Positions 24,845-32,966 of a stretch of 35,886 nt of DNA are shown here, one piece after another. Every line of letters starts with the position of its first letter. Position 1 is the stretch's first letter. Source of the stretch: JAYPCI01 sp038124645 (GTDB lineage Bacteria > Pseudomonadota > Alphaproteobacteria > Pelagibacterales > Pelagibacteraceae); assembly GCA_038124645.1 (NCBI GenBank), contig JAYPCI010000012.1, forward strand, positions 1 through 35,886. The letters are read 5' to 3'. The position numbers and the translations under genes were made by a program. The notes beneath the pieces are model-generated. The model did not search any database, was not told the DNA's origin, and saw nothing but the letters and a program-made list of their open reading frames with translations.

Positions 24845-25974
24845 TGAGTAACGAAGAAGACATAAAAAAAGGTTTAGTTGGTATAGTGGTTGATGAAACT
24901 ACTATTTCTCAGGTCATGCCTGAGATCAATTCGCTTACCTATCGTGGATATACTGTTCAAGAACTCTGTGACAAATGTGATTTTGAAGAAGTTGCCTATT
25001 TGGTGCTTCATGGAGAATTACCGGATAAAAACCAATTAAAAAAATTTATTAAAGAAGAAAGATCTCAAAGAAAATTATCTAAAGCAATTTTGCAAGATAT
25101 TAAAAGAATGCCTAAAAAAGCTCATCCAATGGATGTGATTAGAACTGTTGTAAGTTTAATGGCTTTGGAAGATAAAGATACAAAAGATAATTCACCAAAA
25201 GCTAATTTGCGTAAAGCTTTAAGAGTTTTCGCTGCCGCACCAACTGCCGTAGCAGCTTATTTTAGAGTTAGAAAAGGAAAATCAATCATTAGTCCAGATA
25301 AAAAACTTTCATATTCTGAGAACTTTCTAAAAATGATGCTTGGAAAAGTTCCTGAAAAGGAAATTGTTAAAGCTTTTGATGTCTCGATGATTTTATATGC
25401 GGAACATAGTTTTAATGTTTCGACTTTTACGGCCAGAACTATCACCAGCAGTCTTTCTGATTTGCATGGAGCAATCACTGGTGCAATTGCGAGTCTTAAA
25501 GGTCCTCTTCATGGTGGTGCGAATGAAGCCGTGATGTATATGTTTAAAGAAATAAAAAAACCAGAAAAAGCGAAACAATGGATTGAAAATGCTATTGATA
25601 CTAAAAGAGTGATTATGGGCTTTGGCCATAGAGTTTACAAAAGCGGAGACTCGAGAGTACCAACAATGCAGAAATATATGTACCAAGTTGCAAAAATTAA
25701 AAAAAGAGATGATCTAATTAATATTTATGAAACTTTGGCAAAGGTTATGCTGGATAGAAAAAATATTCACCCGAACGTCGACTATCCATGTGGTCCAACT
25801 TATCACATGATTGGTATTGATACTGATTTCTTTACTCCAATTTTTGTCATGGCAAGAATTACAGGTTGGTCTGCTCACATCATGGAACAACATACTGCTA
25901 ACAAACTTATTAGACCGCTTTCAAAATATAGTGGTTCCGATTACAGAGAAGTTATACTTTTAAATCAAAGATAG
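24844..25974 (+). CDS. prpC: 2-methylcitrate synthase / citrate synthase family protein
   Basis: Citrate synthase-fold enzyme, 376 aa, probably condensing propionyl-CoA with oxaloacetate. Catalytic His residues are in LKGPLHGGANEAVM and GFGHRVYK, and the Asp region is in NVDYPCGPTYHMIGI. The short, Gram-positive-like form without the long N-terminal domain of housekeeping citrate synthase, plus the one-base overlap with prpB, favours methylcitrate synthase. Citrate synthase activity cannot be excluded. The next gene is convergent nrdB with a two-base spacer; prpD or acnD is not adjacent. Confidence 0.9.
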   Translation: MSNEEDIKKGLVGIVVDETTISQVMPEINSLTYRGYTVQELCDKCDFEEVAYLVLHGELPDKNQLKKFIKEERSQRKLSKAILQDIKRMPKKAHPMDVIRTVVSLMALEDKDTKDNSPKANLRKALRVFAAAPTAVAAYFRVRKGKSIISPDKKLSYSENFLKMMLGKVPEKEIVKAFDVSMILYAEHSFNVSTFTARTITSSLSDLHGAITGAIASLKGPLHGGANEAVMYMFKEIKKPEKAKQWIENAIDTKRVIMGFGHRVYKSGDSRVPTMQKYMYQVAKIKKRDDLINIYETLAKVMLDRKNIHPNVDYPCGPTYHMIGIDTDFFTPIFVMARITGWSAHIMEQHTANKLIRPLSKYSGSDYREVILLNQR

Positions 25975-25976
25975 AC

Positions 25977-26990
25977 TTAACTAAAAGCCTCAGCCCAAGT
26001 ACCTTTAGTTGATGCTTTAGAATATTCAGTAGCTCTTCCTTCAAAGAAGTTCATATGTTCTACAGCATTCAGCATGGTATCTAGCCAAGTCAGTGGATTC
26101 TTTTTAATGTCGTAGATAGGTTCTAAACCTAATTGCTCTAATCTTCTATTACCGATAAATCGTATGTACTGTTTAACCTCTTCAGCAGTTAAACCTTGCA
26201 TCGGTCCCATCTGAAATGCTAAATCAATAAAAGCATCTTCATGTTTAACAATGGTCTTGCATGCATCGACGATTTCTTTTTTTAATTTGTCATTCCAAAT
26301 TTCTGGTTTTTCTTTAACAAATTCTCTAAATAATCTGATCATAGAATTGCAATGCAACGTTTCATCACGAACGGACCAGGTAACAATCTGTCCCATGCCT
26401 TTCATTTTGTTAAACCTTGGAAAGTTTAATAAAATTGCAAAACTTGCAAAGAGTTGAAGTCCTTCTGTAAATGCTGAAAAGACAGCCATCGTCATTGCAA
26501 TATTGTGATCCGAGGTTACATCAAAACCTTGCATGTAATCATATTTGTCTTTCATCTCTTTGTACTTCATAAAAGCTGAGTATTCAGTTTCAGGCATACC
26601 AATAGTATCTAGTAAGTGAGAGTAAGCAGCTATGTGTACAGTCTCCATCGAAGCAAAAGCAGTCATCATCATCAAAACTTCCGTTGGTTTAAAAACGGTC
26701 GTGTAATGACGCAAGTAACAATTGTTCACTTCTACATCTGCTTGAGTAAAAAATCTGAAAATTTGAGTTAATAAATTTTTTTCTTCTTTAGAAAGATGTT
26801 TTTGCCAATCTCTAACATCGTCTCCAAGTGGTACTTCTTCTGGTAACCAATGAATTCTTTGTTGCGTTAGCCAAGCATCATAACACCAAGGATATCTAAA
26901 CGGTTTGTAAACAGGATTTTCAACGAGTAAACCCATTTTTGGTTGATGGTCTGTTTCTTGTATTATCTCACCTTTTTTAACTACTGACAT
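25977..26990 (-). CDS. nrdB: Ribonucleoside-diphosphate reductase beta subunit (class I)
   Basis: Holds the metal-tyrosyl radical cofactor that drives ribonucleotide reduction in NrdA. 337 aa from the ATG at 26990. Metal ligands can be placed at Asp85, Glu116, His119, Glu176, Glu210 and His213, and the radical tyrosine at Tyr123 (METVHIAAY), in register with E. coli Asp84, Glu115, His118 and Tyr122. So it is a tyrosyl-radical type, not an NrdB lacking Tyr. The start is fixed by Shine-Dalgarno GAGGAG at 26999-27004, eight bases before the ATG; a GTG at 26999 would lie inside it. The ATG overlaps the end of nrdA by 10 bases. No ATP-cone domain. Confidence 0.97.
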   Translation of the reverse strand: MSVVKKGEIIQETDHQPKMGLLVENPVYKPFRYPWCYDAWLTQQRIHWLPEEVPLGDDVRDWQKHLSKEEKNLLTQIFRFFTQADVEVNNCYLRHYTTVFKPTEVLMMMTAFASMETVHIAAYSHLLDTIGMPETEYSAFMKYKEMKDKYDYMQGFDVTSDHNIAMTMAVFSAFTEGLQLFASFAILLNFPRFNKMKGMGQIVTWSVRDETLHCNSMIRLFREFVKEKPEIWNDKLKKEIVDACKTIVKHEDAFIDLAFQMGPMQGLTAEEVKQYIRFIGNRRLEQLGLEPIYDIKKNPLTWLDTMLNAVEHMNFFEGRATEYSKASTKGTWAEAFS

Positions 26991-28930
26991 GATAAACACT
27001 CCTCATATTTGTCTTCTTCATTTTTAGTTGGTTCATTTGCTGAATAGACGTTTTTAGTAACGTCCATATTTGTATTATTAACATTTTCAGCTCTTTGAAT
27101 AGATTTAGATCTACAATAGTAGAGACTTTTAAGCCCCTTTTTCCATGCTTGGAAATGAATTTGATGTAAATCTTTTTTATGAATATCAGCAGGCACAAAG
27201 ATATTAATTGATTGAGCTTGTGATACATATGGTGTTCGATCACCGCTTAAGTCGATTACCCAACGTTGATCGATTTCAAAAGCTGTTTTAAAAACTTCCT
27301 TCTCATCATCAGTTAAAAAGTCAAGATGAGATACAGACCCTTGATTAGTAGTTATAGTAGACCAAGTTTCATTATCGTTCTTTCCGTATTTTTCTAGAAC
27401 TTTTTCAAGGTATTTATTTCTGACATTAAATGAACCAGATAAAGTTTTATGCGTATAACTGTTTGCTGCAATTGGTTCTACTCCGGGCGATGCTCCACCA
27501 CAAATAATTGAGATAGAAGCTGTCGGCGCTATAGCAGTTTTATTAGAAAATCTTTCTTTAATACCATACTCTTCAGCATCAGGACATGCACCACGTTCTT
27601 CGGCTAACTCTTGAGATGCTTCATCAACATTTTCTTGAATATGTTTAAATATTTTTTGGTTCCAAACTTTACTCATGACGGAACCAAAAGGAATATTCTT
27701 TTGTTGAAAGAAAGAGTGTAAGCCCATAACACCTAAACCAACACTTCTTTCTCTCATTGCTGAATATTTGGCGTCTCTAAAACTGTCTGGTGCTTTATTA
27801 ATGAAATCACTTAAAACATTATCTAAAAATCTCATTACATCTTTAATAAAAACTTTATCATCTTTCCATTCATCGTATTTTTCTATATTCAAAGAAGATA
27901 AGCAACATACTGCTGTCCTATCTTTACCATGATTATCAATTCCTGTTGGTAGAGTTATTTCACTACAAAGATTAGAAGTTTTAACTTTTAAACCAGCTAA
28001 CTTATGATGTTGTGGAATTTGTCTATTTACCGTATCGATGTAGATAATATAAGGTTCACCTGTTTCTATTCTGGCTGTTAAAAGTCTGATCCATAAATTT
28101 CTAGCAGATAAAGTAGATTGGACTGAACCATCTTTTGGGCTTCTTAATGCCCATTGCGAATCTGTTTCAACAGCTCGCATAAAATCATCGGTGACTAATA
28201 CACCATGATGAAGGTTTAGAGATCTTCTATTAACATCTCCTCCAGTTGGTCTTCTCATTTCAATAAATTCCTCAATTTCAGGGTGATCAATTTGTAAGTA
28301 ACAAGCTGCAGATCCTCTTCTAAGTGATCCTTGGCTAATTGCTAAAGTTAAAGAGTCCATTACTTTTATAAATGGAATAATCCCTGAAGTCTTACCAACT
28401 TTTCCGATTTTTTCTCCGATAGATCTTAAATTGCCCCAGTAACTTCCAATACCACCACCCCTTGCTGCCAACCATACATTTTCACTCCACAAACCTAAGA
28501 TGCCTTCGAGACTATCACCAGCTTCGTTTAAGAAACATGATATTGGCAGTCCTCTTTCTGTACCCCCATTTGATAGAACTGGAGTAGCTGGCATAAACCA
28601 AAGATTGCTAATGTAGTTGTAGAGTCTTTGTGCATGTAAATTATCATCAGCGTAAACGCTCGCAACCCTTGCAAACAAATCTTGGAAGGACTCATTTTGT
28701 CCCAAATATCTGTCAGTCAATGTTGCTTTACCAAAATTTGTAAGATTCTCGTCTTTTGATCTATCTATCTTGATAGTAATTCCCTTTTCATTCTGGAAAA
28801 GTTCAGTTTCACCGGTTAAAGAAAAAAGATCCGGTCTGTATTTATAGGAATCGTTTTTAATATCCTCTTTTTGGTTGGTATTTATAGAATTCAATGCTTT
28901 TTCTATTGCCAAAGATACGTTTTTGTTCAT
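26981..28930 (-). CDS. nrdA: Ribonucleoside-diphosphate reductase alpha subunit (class I)
   Basis: Catalytic subunit making deoxyribonucleotides. 649 aa. Recognisable parts are the N-terminal ATPVLSNGGTERGLPISCF (first active-site Cys), RRGSAACYLQIDHPEIEEF, NLCSEITLP (second Cys), PTASISIICGGASPGVEPI, and the C-terminal ECLSCQ, a CxxC that is reduced by thioredoxin or glutaredoxin. The protein begins almost directly with the catalytic fold: about 40 residues precede it and no typical ATP-cone (overall activity site) can be seen. AGGA of a Shine-Dalgarno is close to the ATG. A double NrdR operator lies 35-81 bases upstream. nrdB follows with overlap. Confidence 0.96.
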   Translation of the reverse strand: MNKNVSLAIEKALNSINTNQKEDIKNDSYKYRPDLFSLTGETELFQNEKGITIKIDRSKDENLTNFGKATLTDRYLGQNESFQDLFARVASVYADDNLHAQRLYNYISNLWFMPATPVLSNGGTERGLPISCFLNEAGDSLEGILGLWSENVWLAARGGGIGSYWGNLRSIGEKIGKVGKTSGIIPFIKVMDSLTLAISQGSLRRGSAACYLQIDHPEIEEFIEMRRPTGGDVNRRSLNLHHGVLVTDDFMRAVETDSQWALRSPKDGSVQSTLSARNLWIRLLTARIETGEPYIIYIDTVNRQIPQHHKLAGLKVKTSNLCSEITLPTGIDNHGKDRTAVCCLSSLNIEKYDEWKDDKVFIKDVMRFLDNVLSDFINKAPDSFRDAKYSAMRERSVGLGVMGLHSFFQQKNIPFGSVMSKVWNQKIFKHIQENVDEASQELAEERGACPDAEEYGIKERFSNKTAIAPTASISIICGGASPGVEPIAANSYTHKTLSGSFNVRNKYLEKVLEKYGKNDNETWSTITTNQGSVSHLDFLTDDEKEVFKTAFEIDQRWVIDLSGDRTPYVSQAQSINIFVPADIHKKDLHQIHFQAWKKGLKSLYYCRSKSIQRAENVNNTNMDVTKNVYSANEPTKNEEDKYEECLSCQ

Positions 28931-28964
28931 TATTCCTCTAATTTTATGACTTTTTACTTAAAAA

Positions 28965-28980
28965 CAACTATATGTTGTGT
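28965..28980 (-). promoter_or_regulatory. NrdR box, promoter-proximal
   Basis: CAACTATATGTTGTGT on the plus strand agrees with the NrdR consensus acaCwAtATaTwGtgt at 13 of 16 positions. It overlaps the TATAGT -10 (28972 to 28967, minus strand) of the presumed nrdA promoter, whose -35 TTTAGA lies at 28994 to 28989, 16 bases upstream. The repressor would block polymerase here. Confidence 0.82.
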
Positions 28981-28995
28981 GTATTAAATCTAAAT

Positions 28996-29011
28996 ACACT
29001 ATATGAATTTT
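28996..29011 (-). promoter_or_regulatory. NrdR box, promoter-distal
   Basis: ACACTATATGAATTTT matches the NrdR consensus at 12 of 16 positions. It begins 31 bases from the proximal box, three helical turns, the spacing known for paired NrdR sites that bind one NrdR oligomer on one DNA face. Confidence 0.72.
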
Positions 29012-29097
29012 CACTTCAATAGAACATTATAAGAACATTTAAGTATTTTTGCAAGAGAAATAATAATGTTAATAAAGTTCTTAATAAAACCAATTAA

Positions 29098-30549
29098 ATG
29101 AAAACACCAAAAATCAATCAAAATGGATTTAGAGAGTATGATGCACGTTGGCTATATCCTGATGATATCAATTTAGAGGGCATTAAGAATTTAGGCAAGG
29201 GATTCGGCACACAAGTAATTAAAAAAACTAAGAAAAAAAATCCAATAGTTAATGTAGGTCATGACTACAGGTCTTATAGTGAAGAAATTAAAAAAAATTT
29301 AATTGAAGGACTATTAGATACAGGTTGTTATGTAGAAGATTTCGGCTTAGCCCTTTCACCGATGATTTATTTTTCACAATTTAAAAATAATAGTGATGCA
29401 GTAGCGATGGTTACCGCAAGTCATAATGAAAATGGATGGACTGGAGTTAAAATGGGTATCACTAAAGGTCTCACGCATGCTCCAGAAGAAATGAATGAAT
29501 TGAAAACAATTACTCTAAATGAAGAATTTATCAAAGGCGCCGGTCAATCAAAAAATATCAAAGGATTTAAAGAAATATATATTAACGAATTAGCAAAAAA
29601 AAATAAACTTAATAAGAAAATTAAAGTAGTTGTAGCTTGTGGTAATGGGACAGCAGGTGTTTTTGCACCGCAAATATTAAAGAAAATAGGCTGTGAAGTA
29701 ATAGAGCTGGATTGCAATCTAGATTATACTTTTCCAAAGTATAATCCTAATCCCGAAGACTTAAAAATGTTACACGAAATATCAAAAGTTGTAAAAACAA
29801 ATAATGCTGATATTGGTTTTGGTTTTGACGGTGATGGAGATCGTGTTGGGGTTATCGATAACAAAGGTAAAGAAATATTTTCAGATAAAATTGGTTTATT
29901 AATAGCAAGAAACTTGGCAACTAATTTTAAGAACTCTACTTTTGTAATTGATGTTAAGTCGACAGGATTATTCGAAAAAGATGAAATATTATTAAAAAAT
30001 AACTGTAAAACTGTATACTGGAAAACGGGTCACTCGCATATTAAAAGAAAAGTGCACACACTCAAAGCATTAGCCGGTTTTGAAAAAAGTGGTCATTTTT
30101 TCTTTAATCACCCACTAGGTTATGGATATGATGATGGCATTAATTCAGCAATTCAGATCTGCCATTTATTAGATAAACAAGATCAAGATTTAAATACGAT
30201 TGTTAATTTATTACCAACAACTTATCAATCACCAACGATGGGACCGTTTTGTAAAGATGAGGAAAAATATAGTGTTGTTCAATCTCTTACGCAGCAAATA
30301 GAGGATTTAAAACAAAAAAATACTTTGATAGACGGAATTAAAATTACAAGCATTTTGACAGTTAACGGAATAAGGTTTGGTCTAGAAGATGGGTCCTGGG
30401 GTTTAATTAGAGCTTCCTCGAACAAACCATCATTAGTTATTGTAACTGAGAGCCCAACTTCACAAGGTAGAATGAAAACAATATTTGAGTTTATTGATAC
30501 GCTGTTACAAGCTACAGGCAAAGTAGGAAAATATGATCAAAAACTTTAA
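29098..30549 (+). CDS. Phosphomannomutase/phosphoglucomutase (alpha-D-phosphohexomutase family)
   Basis: Interconverts hexose 1- and 6-phosphates, feeding nucleotide sugars for the envelope. 483 aa. The phosphoserine loop is MVTASHNENGWTG (Ser108); the metal loop GFDGDGDRVGVID lies around 240-255; GFEKSGHFFFN is the sugar-specificity loop; the C-terminal RASSNKPSLVIVTES binds phosphate. The usual SHNP is changed to SHNE here. Sugar preference (mannose, glucose or both) cannot be decided. The ATG follows an 11-codon upstream reading frame that ends as ATGA over it. It is divergent from nrdA across 167 bases and ends before a good terminator. Confidence 0.88.
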   Translation: MKTPKINQNGFREYDARWLYPDDINLEGIKNLGKGFGTQVIKKTKKKNPIVNVGHDYRSYSEEIKKNLIEGLLDTGCYVEDFGLALSPMIYFSQFKNNSDAVAMVTASHNENGWTGVKMGITKGLTHAPEEMNELKTITLNEEFIKGAGQSKNIKGFKEIYINELAKKNKLNKKIKVVVACGNGTAGVFAPQILKKIGCEVIELDCNLDYTFPKYNPNPEDLKMLHEISKVVKTNNADIGFGFDGDGDRVGVIDNKGKEIFSDKIGLLIARNLATNFKNSTFVIDVKSTGLFEKDEILLKNNCKTVYWKTGHSHIKRKVHTLKALAGFEKSGHFFFNHPLGYGYDDGINSAIQICHLLDKQDQDLNTIVNLLPTTYQSPTMGPFCKDEEKYSVVQSLTQQIEDLKQKNTLIDGIKITSILTVNGIRFGLEDGSWGLIRASSNKPSLVIVTESPTSQGRMKTIFEFIDTLLQATGKVGKYDQKL

Positions 30550-30603
30550 ATACAATCATTACGTGTTAAACCAAAATGATCGAATCAGATATAATGTAGT
30601 TAC

Positions 30604-30642
30604 GAGGTGGTAGAGGGAGACTGAAGCCACCTCATTTTTTTT
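30604..30642 (+). terminator. Intrinsic terminator after the phosphohexomutase gene
   Basis: Stem GAGGTGG (30604-30610) with CCACCTC (30627-30633), 16-base loop, then CA and a run of eight T. It is the clearest Rho-independent terminator in the window and acts on the plus strand only; there is no T-run in the other direction. A TATAAT lies just before it (30590-30595), so it may instead end a very short separate transcript. Confidence 0.8.
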
Positions 30643-31471
30643 AGAAGTTCCAATATTCGTAAAAAAATTTCGATCCAATAATTATTAGAAATAAACCAAA
30701 ATATTTACTAATTTTTTTCTTATCAATTTTATGAACTGTCCTAGCACCAATTCTGGCCATAAAGGTAGTGATTGGAATAAAGATTAAAAATGCCGGCACA
30801 TTTAAAAAACCGATACTGAGTGGCAAATTTGTATCTAAGTAAAAACCAGATATCAAAAATCCTGTTGCTCCAAATAAAGCAATTAAAAAACCGATAGCTG
30901 CTGCGCTTCCAATTGCATTGTTAATTGAATAACCGAAAAATTTTAAAATAGGAACATTCATTACTGCGCCTCCTATGCCCATAGGTGCAGAGATAAAACC
31001 AGAAACGAAACCACAAATAATTTTGGATAATATTTTCATCTCTAATTTAACGTTAGTCTCTTTCTCTTTTAAAAATAGAAGGTAAAAAGCTAATAGATAA
31101 ACAACTACTGAGAAAAATAATATTAAAGGTCGTGTTTTAAGATTTGCAGCAAAAATGGTACCAAATATAACCCCGATAATTACAAATATTCCATAGCTTT
31201 TAACAATATTGAAATCTACAGCTTTAAATTTGTGGTGTGTCATAACAGAGACGGTAGAAGTTGGAATAATAATTGCAAAAGACGTTCCAACCGCCAAATG
31301 CATTATAAAAGATTTATCAATTCCAAATTTCTCAAAAATATAATACAAAAAAGGTACGGTAATTAATCCACCACCAATCCCAAATAATCCAGCAACAAAG
31401 CCAACCGGAATAGCTGTTATTGCCATGATGGTGACAAAAAATATTACATCTGCTTGGCTGAGTGTTTCCAA
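30641..31471 (-). CDS. TauE/SafE-family membrane permease (sulfite exporter-like)
   Basis: 276-residue inner-membrane protein with about eight hydrophobic helices in two similar halves. GFVAGLFGIGGGLITVPFLYY in the first half and GFVSGFISAPMGIGGAVMNVP in the second are the repeated Gly-rich motif of the TauE/SafE family (TSUP). Members export or import small sulfur-containing or organic anions such as sulfite or sulfoacetate; the substrate cannot be told from sequence. It is the last gene of a minus-strand run and starts one base after dusA ends. The C-terminal end reaches the T-run of the convergent terminator. Confidence 0.88.
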   Translation of the reverse strand: METLSQADVIFFVTIMAITAIPVGFVAGLFGIGGGLITVPFLYYIFEKFGIDKSFIMHLAVGTSFAIIIPTSTVSVMTHHKFKAVDFNIVKSYGIFVIIGVIFGTIFAANLKTRPLILFFSVVVYLLAFYLLFLKEKETNVKLEMKILSKIICGFVSGFISAPMGIGGAVMNVPILKFFGYSINNAIGSAAAIGFLIALFGATGFLISGFYLDTNLPLSIGFLNVPAFLIFIPITTFMARIGARTVHKIDKKKISKYFGLFLIIIGSKFFYEYWNF

Positions 31472-31472
31472 C

Positions 31473-32453
31473 TTATCTTTCTAAAATAGGGCTATTATTT
31501 TTTATAACATCCATAATATGATTTACTTTTTGTAAATCTGCATTTCGAATGCACATATTGTTGCTTAAAAATTGTTTCCACCTTCTTGCCCCAGCTTGTC
31601 CATGAAATAAACCAATAGTATGCCGCATGATATGATTTAATTGAGCGCCCTCTTTTGTTTCAGATTTAATATAAGGAATTAAATTTTCAATGATTTCAGT
31701 TCGCGATGGAATACTTTTAGAACCAAATATTTTTTTTTCAATCTCTGCTAAAAAATACGGAGAGTGATATATTGCTCTACCAATCATAACACCGTCGACG
31801 ACTTTAAGATGATTTTCAATTTCTTGTGTGGTTGTTACACCACCATTAAGTGAGATATAACAATCTTTTAATCTTGCTTTAATTTTATAAACAAAATCAT
31901 AATTAAGTTTAGGTATATTAAGGTTCTGTTTAGGAGTAAATTTTCCCAGCATTGCTTTTCTTGCATGAATTATAAACTTCCTACAACCAGCATCATAAAG
32001 TTTTAAAATAAAATTTTCAAAACTTGGATAGTCTTCTACATGATCATAACCGATTCTGGTTTTCACAGAAAAAGGTATGTTAATTGATTTTATGATTGCC
32101 TGAACACATTCAGCTACTAGTTCAGGTTCTTTCATCAAACATGCTCCAAATTTATTTTTTTGTACTTTCTTACTCGGACAACCCAAATTTAAATTAATTT
32201 CACTGTAGCCATAATCTTCACCAATTTTTGCAGCTTCAGCTAATTCTTTGGGATTGGACCCTCCTAATTGTAAAACAACCCTATTTTTAATTTTTTTGAA
32301 TTTAAGAAGTTTATCTTTATCTCCTTTAATGATTGCATTAGAAACAATCATCTCAGTAAAGAGTTCAACATTAGGGCTAATTAAGCTTAAAAAGTAAATT
32401 TCATGTCTATCTGTGCAGTCCATCATTGGAGCTACAGAAACTATTTTTGTCAT
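31473..32453 (-). CDS. dusA: tRNA-dihydrouridine synthase A
   Basis: FMN-dependent reduction of uridines in the tRNA D loop. 326 aa. VAPMMDCTDRHEIYF at the start, LNLGCPSKKVQKNKFGACLM with the catalytic Cys105, VKTRIGYDH, FIIHARKA and NGGVTT are all DusA type; the helical C-terminal domain follows with RHTIGLFHGQAGARRWKQ. It lies between rpoZ (nine bases) and the TauE-like gene (one base). Confidence 0.95.
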   Translation of the reverse strand: MTKIVSVAPMMDCTDRHEIYFLSLISPNVELFTEMIVSNAIIKGDKDKLLKFKKIKNRVVLQLGGSNPKELAEAAKIGEDYGYSEINLNLGCPSKKVQKNKFGACLMKEPELVAECVQAIIKSINIPFSVKTRIGYDHVEDYPSFENFILKLYDAGCRKFIIHARKAMLGKFTPKQNLNIPKLNYDFVYKIKARLKDCYISLNGGVTTTQEIENHLKVVDGVMIGRAIYHSPYFLAEIEKKIFGSKSIPSRTEIIENLIPYIKSETKEGAQLNHIMRHTIGLFHGQAGARRWKQFLSNNMCIRNADLQKVNHIMDVIKNNSPILER

Positions 32454-32462
32454 TGTGTTTGA

Positions 32463-32930
32463 TTATTCTTTTACTTCTTCTGCTTCTTCTTTAAGCTCAA
32501 GAGCTTCGTCGCTAACCTTGATCCCGGTTTCATCACTATCTTTTGATGAAGAGTCGTCATTCGCAGTCGCTTTTATTTCAGGAATTTTTCTTGCTCTCTT
32601 AGATGGCAAAACTGCTGCTCCACTTTTTGAAACCTGACCTTTGTATATATTCTCAAAATCATCATTTTCGTCTTCGATTTCATTATCTTCAACTTCGACT
32701 TCATCAGGTTCTTTACGAAGTCTAGCTACAGCACTTTTTTTAAGTTCATTTACATCTAGTTTGCCGTCACCAATTTCTCTTAACGCTACAACAGTGTTTT
32801 TATCATTATCTTGTTCAACTAACATTTCCATACCAGAATTAAGTTGTACAGTTCGCTCTTTTGCTAATAACACTAGATCGTATTGATTATCGATTTTTTC
32901 TAAACAGTCTTCTACAGTTACTCTTGCCAT
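32463..32930 (-). CDS. rpoZ: RNA polymerase omega subunit with long acidic tail
   Basis: Small subunit that helps assembly of RNA polymerase and, in many proteobacteria, forms part of a ppGpp site. The first about 75 residues are typical: MARVTVEDCLEKIDNQYDLV, LAKERTVQL, NTVVALREIGDGKLDV. The last about 80 residues are rich in Glu, Asp, Ser and Lys (155 aa in all, longer than the usual 70-130) and look disordered. The MFS gene ends 36 bases upstream; dusA follows. Confidence 0.95.
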   Translation of the reverse strand: MARVTVEDCLEKIDNQYDLVLLAKERTVQLNSGMEMLVEQDNDKNTVVALREIGDGKLDVNELKKSAVARLRKEPDEVEVEDNEIEDENDDFENIYKGQVSKSGAAVLPSKRARKIPEIKATANDDSSSKDSDETGIKVSDEALELKEEAEEVKE

Positions 32931-32950
32931 GCCAGGTTTGTAATAAATAT

Positions 32951-32966
32951 CTCGCGTTTACGCAAG
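32951..32966 (-). other. Short hairpin between the MFS transporter stop and rpoZ
   Basis: On the minus strand CTTGCG/CGCGAG with loop TAAA, directly after the transporter stop codon and followed by an AT-rich stretch with only a few T. It may be a weak terminator or part of the rpoZ leader. Confidence 0.35.

Noticed and set aside
32413..32886. Serine-rich plus-strand frames opposite rpoZ
   Set aside because: They are the complement of the Glu/Asp-rich RpoZ tail (GAA/GAT read as TTC/ATC and TCT/TCA), with no start signal or homology.
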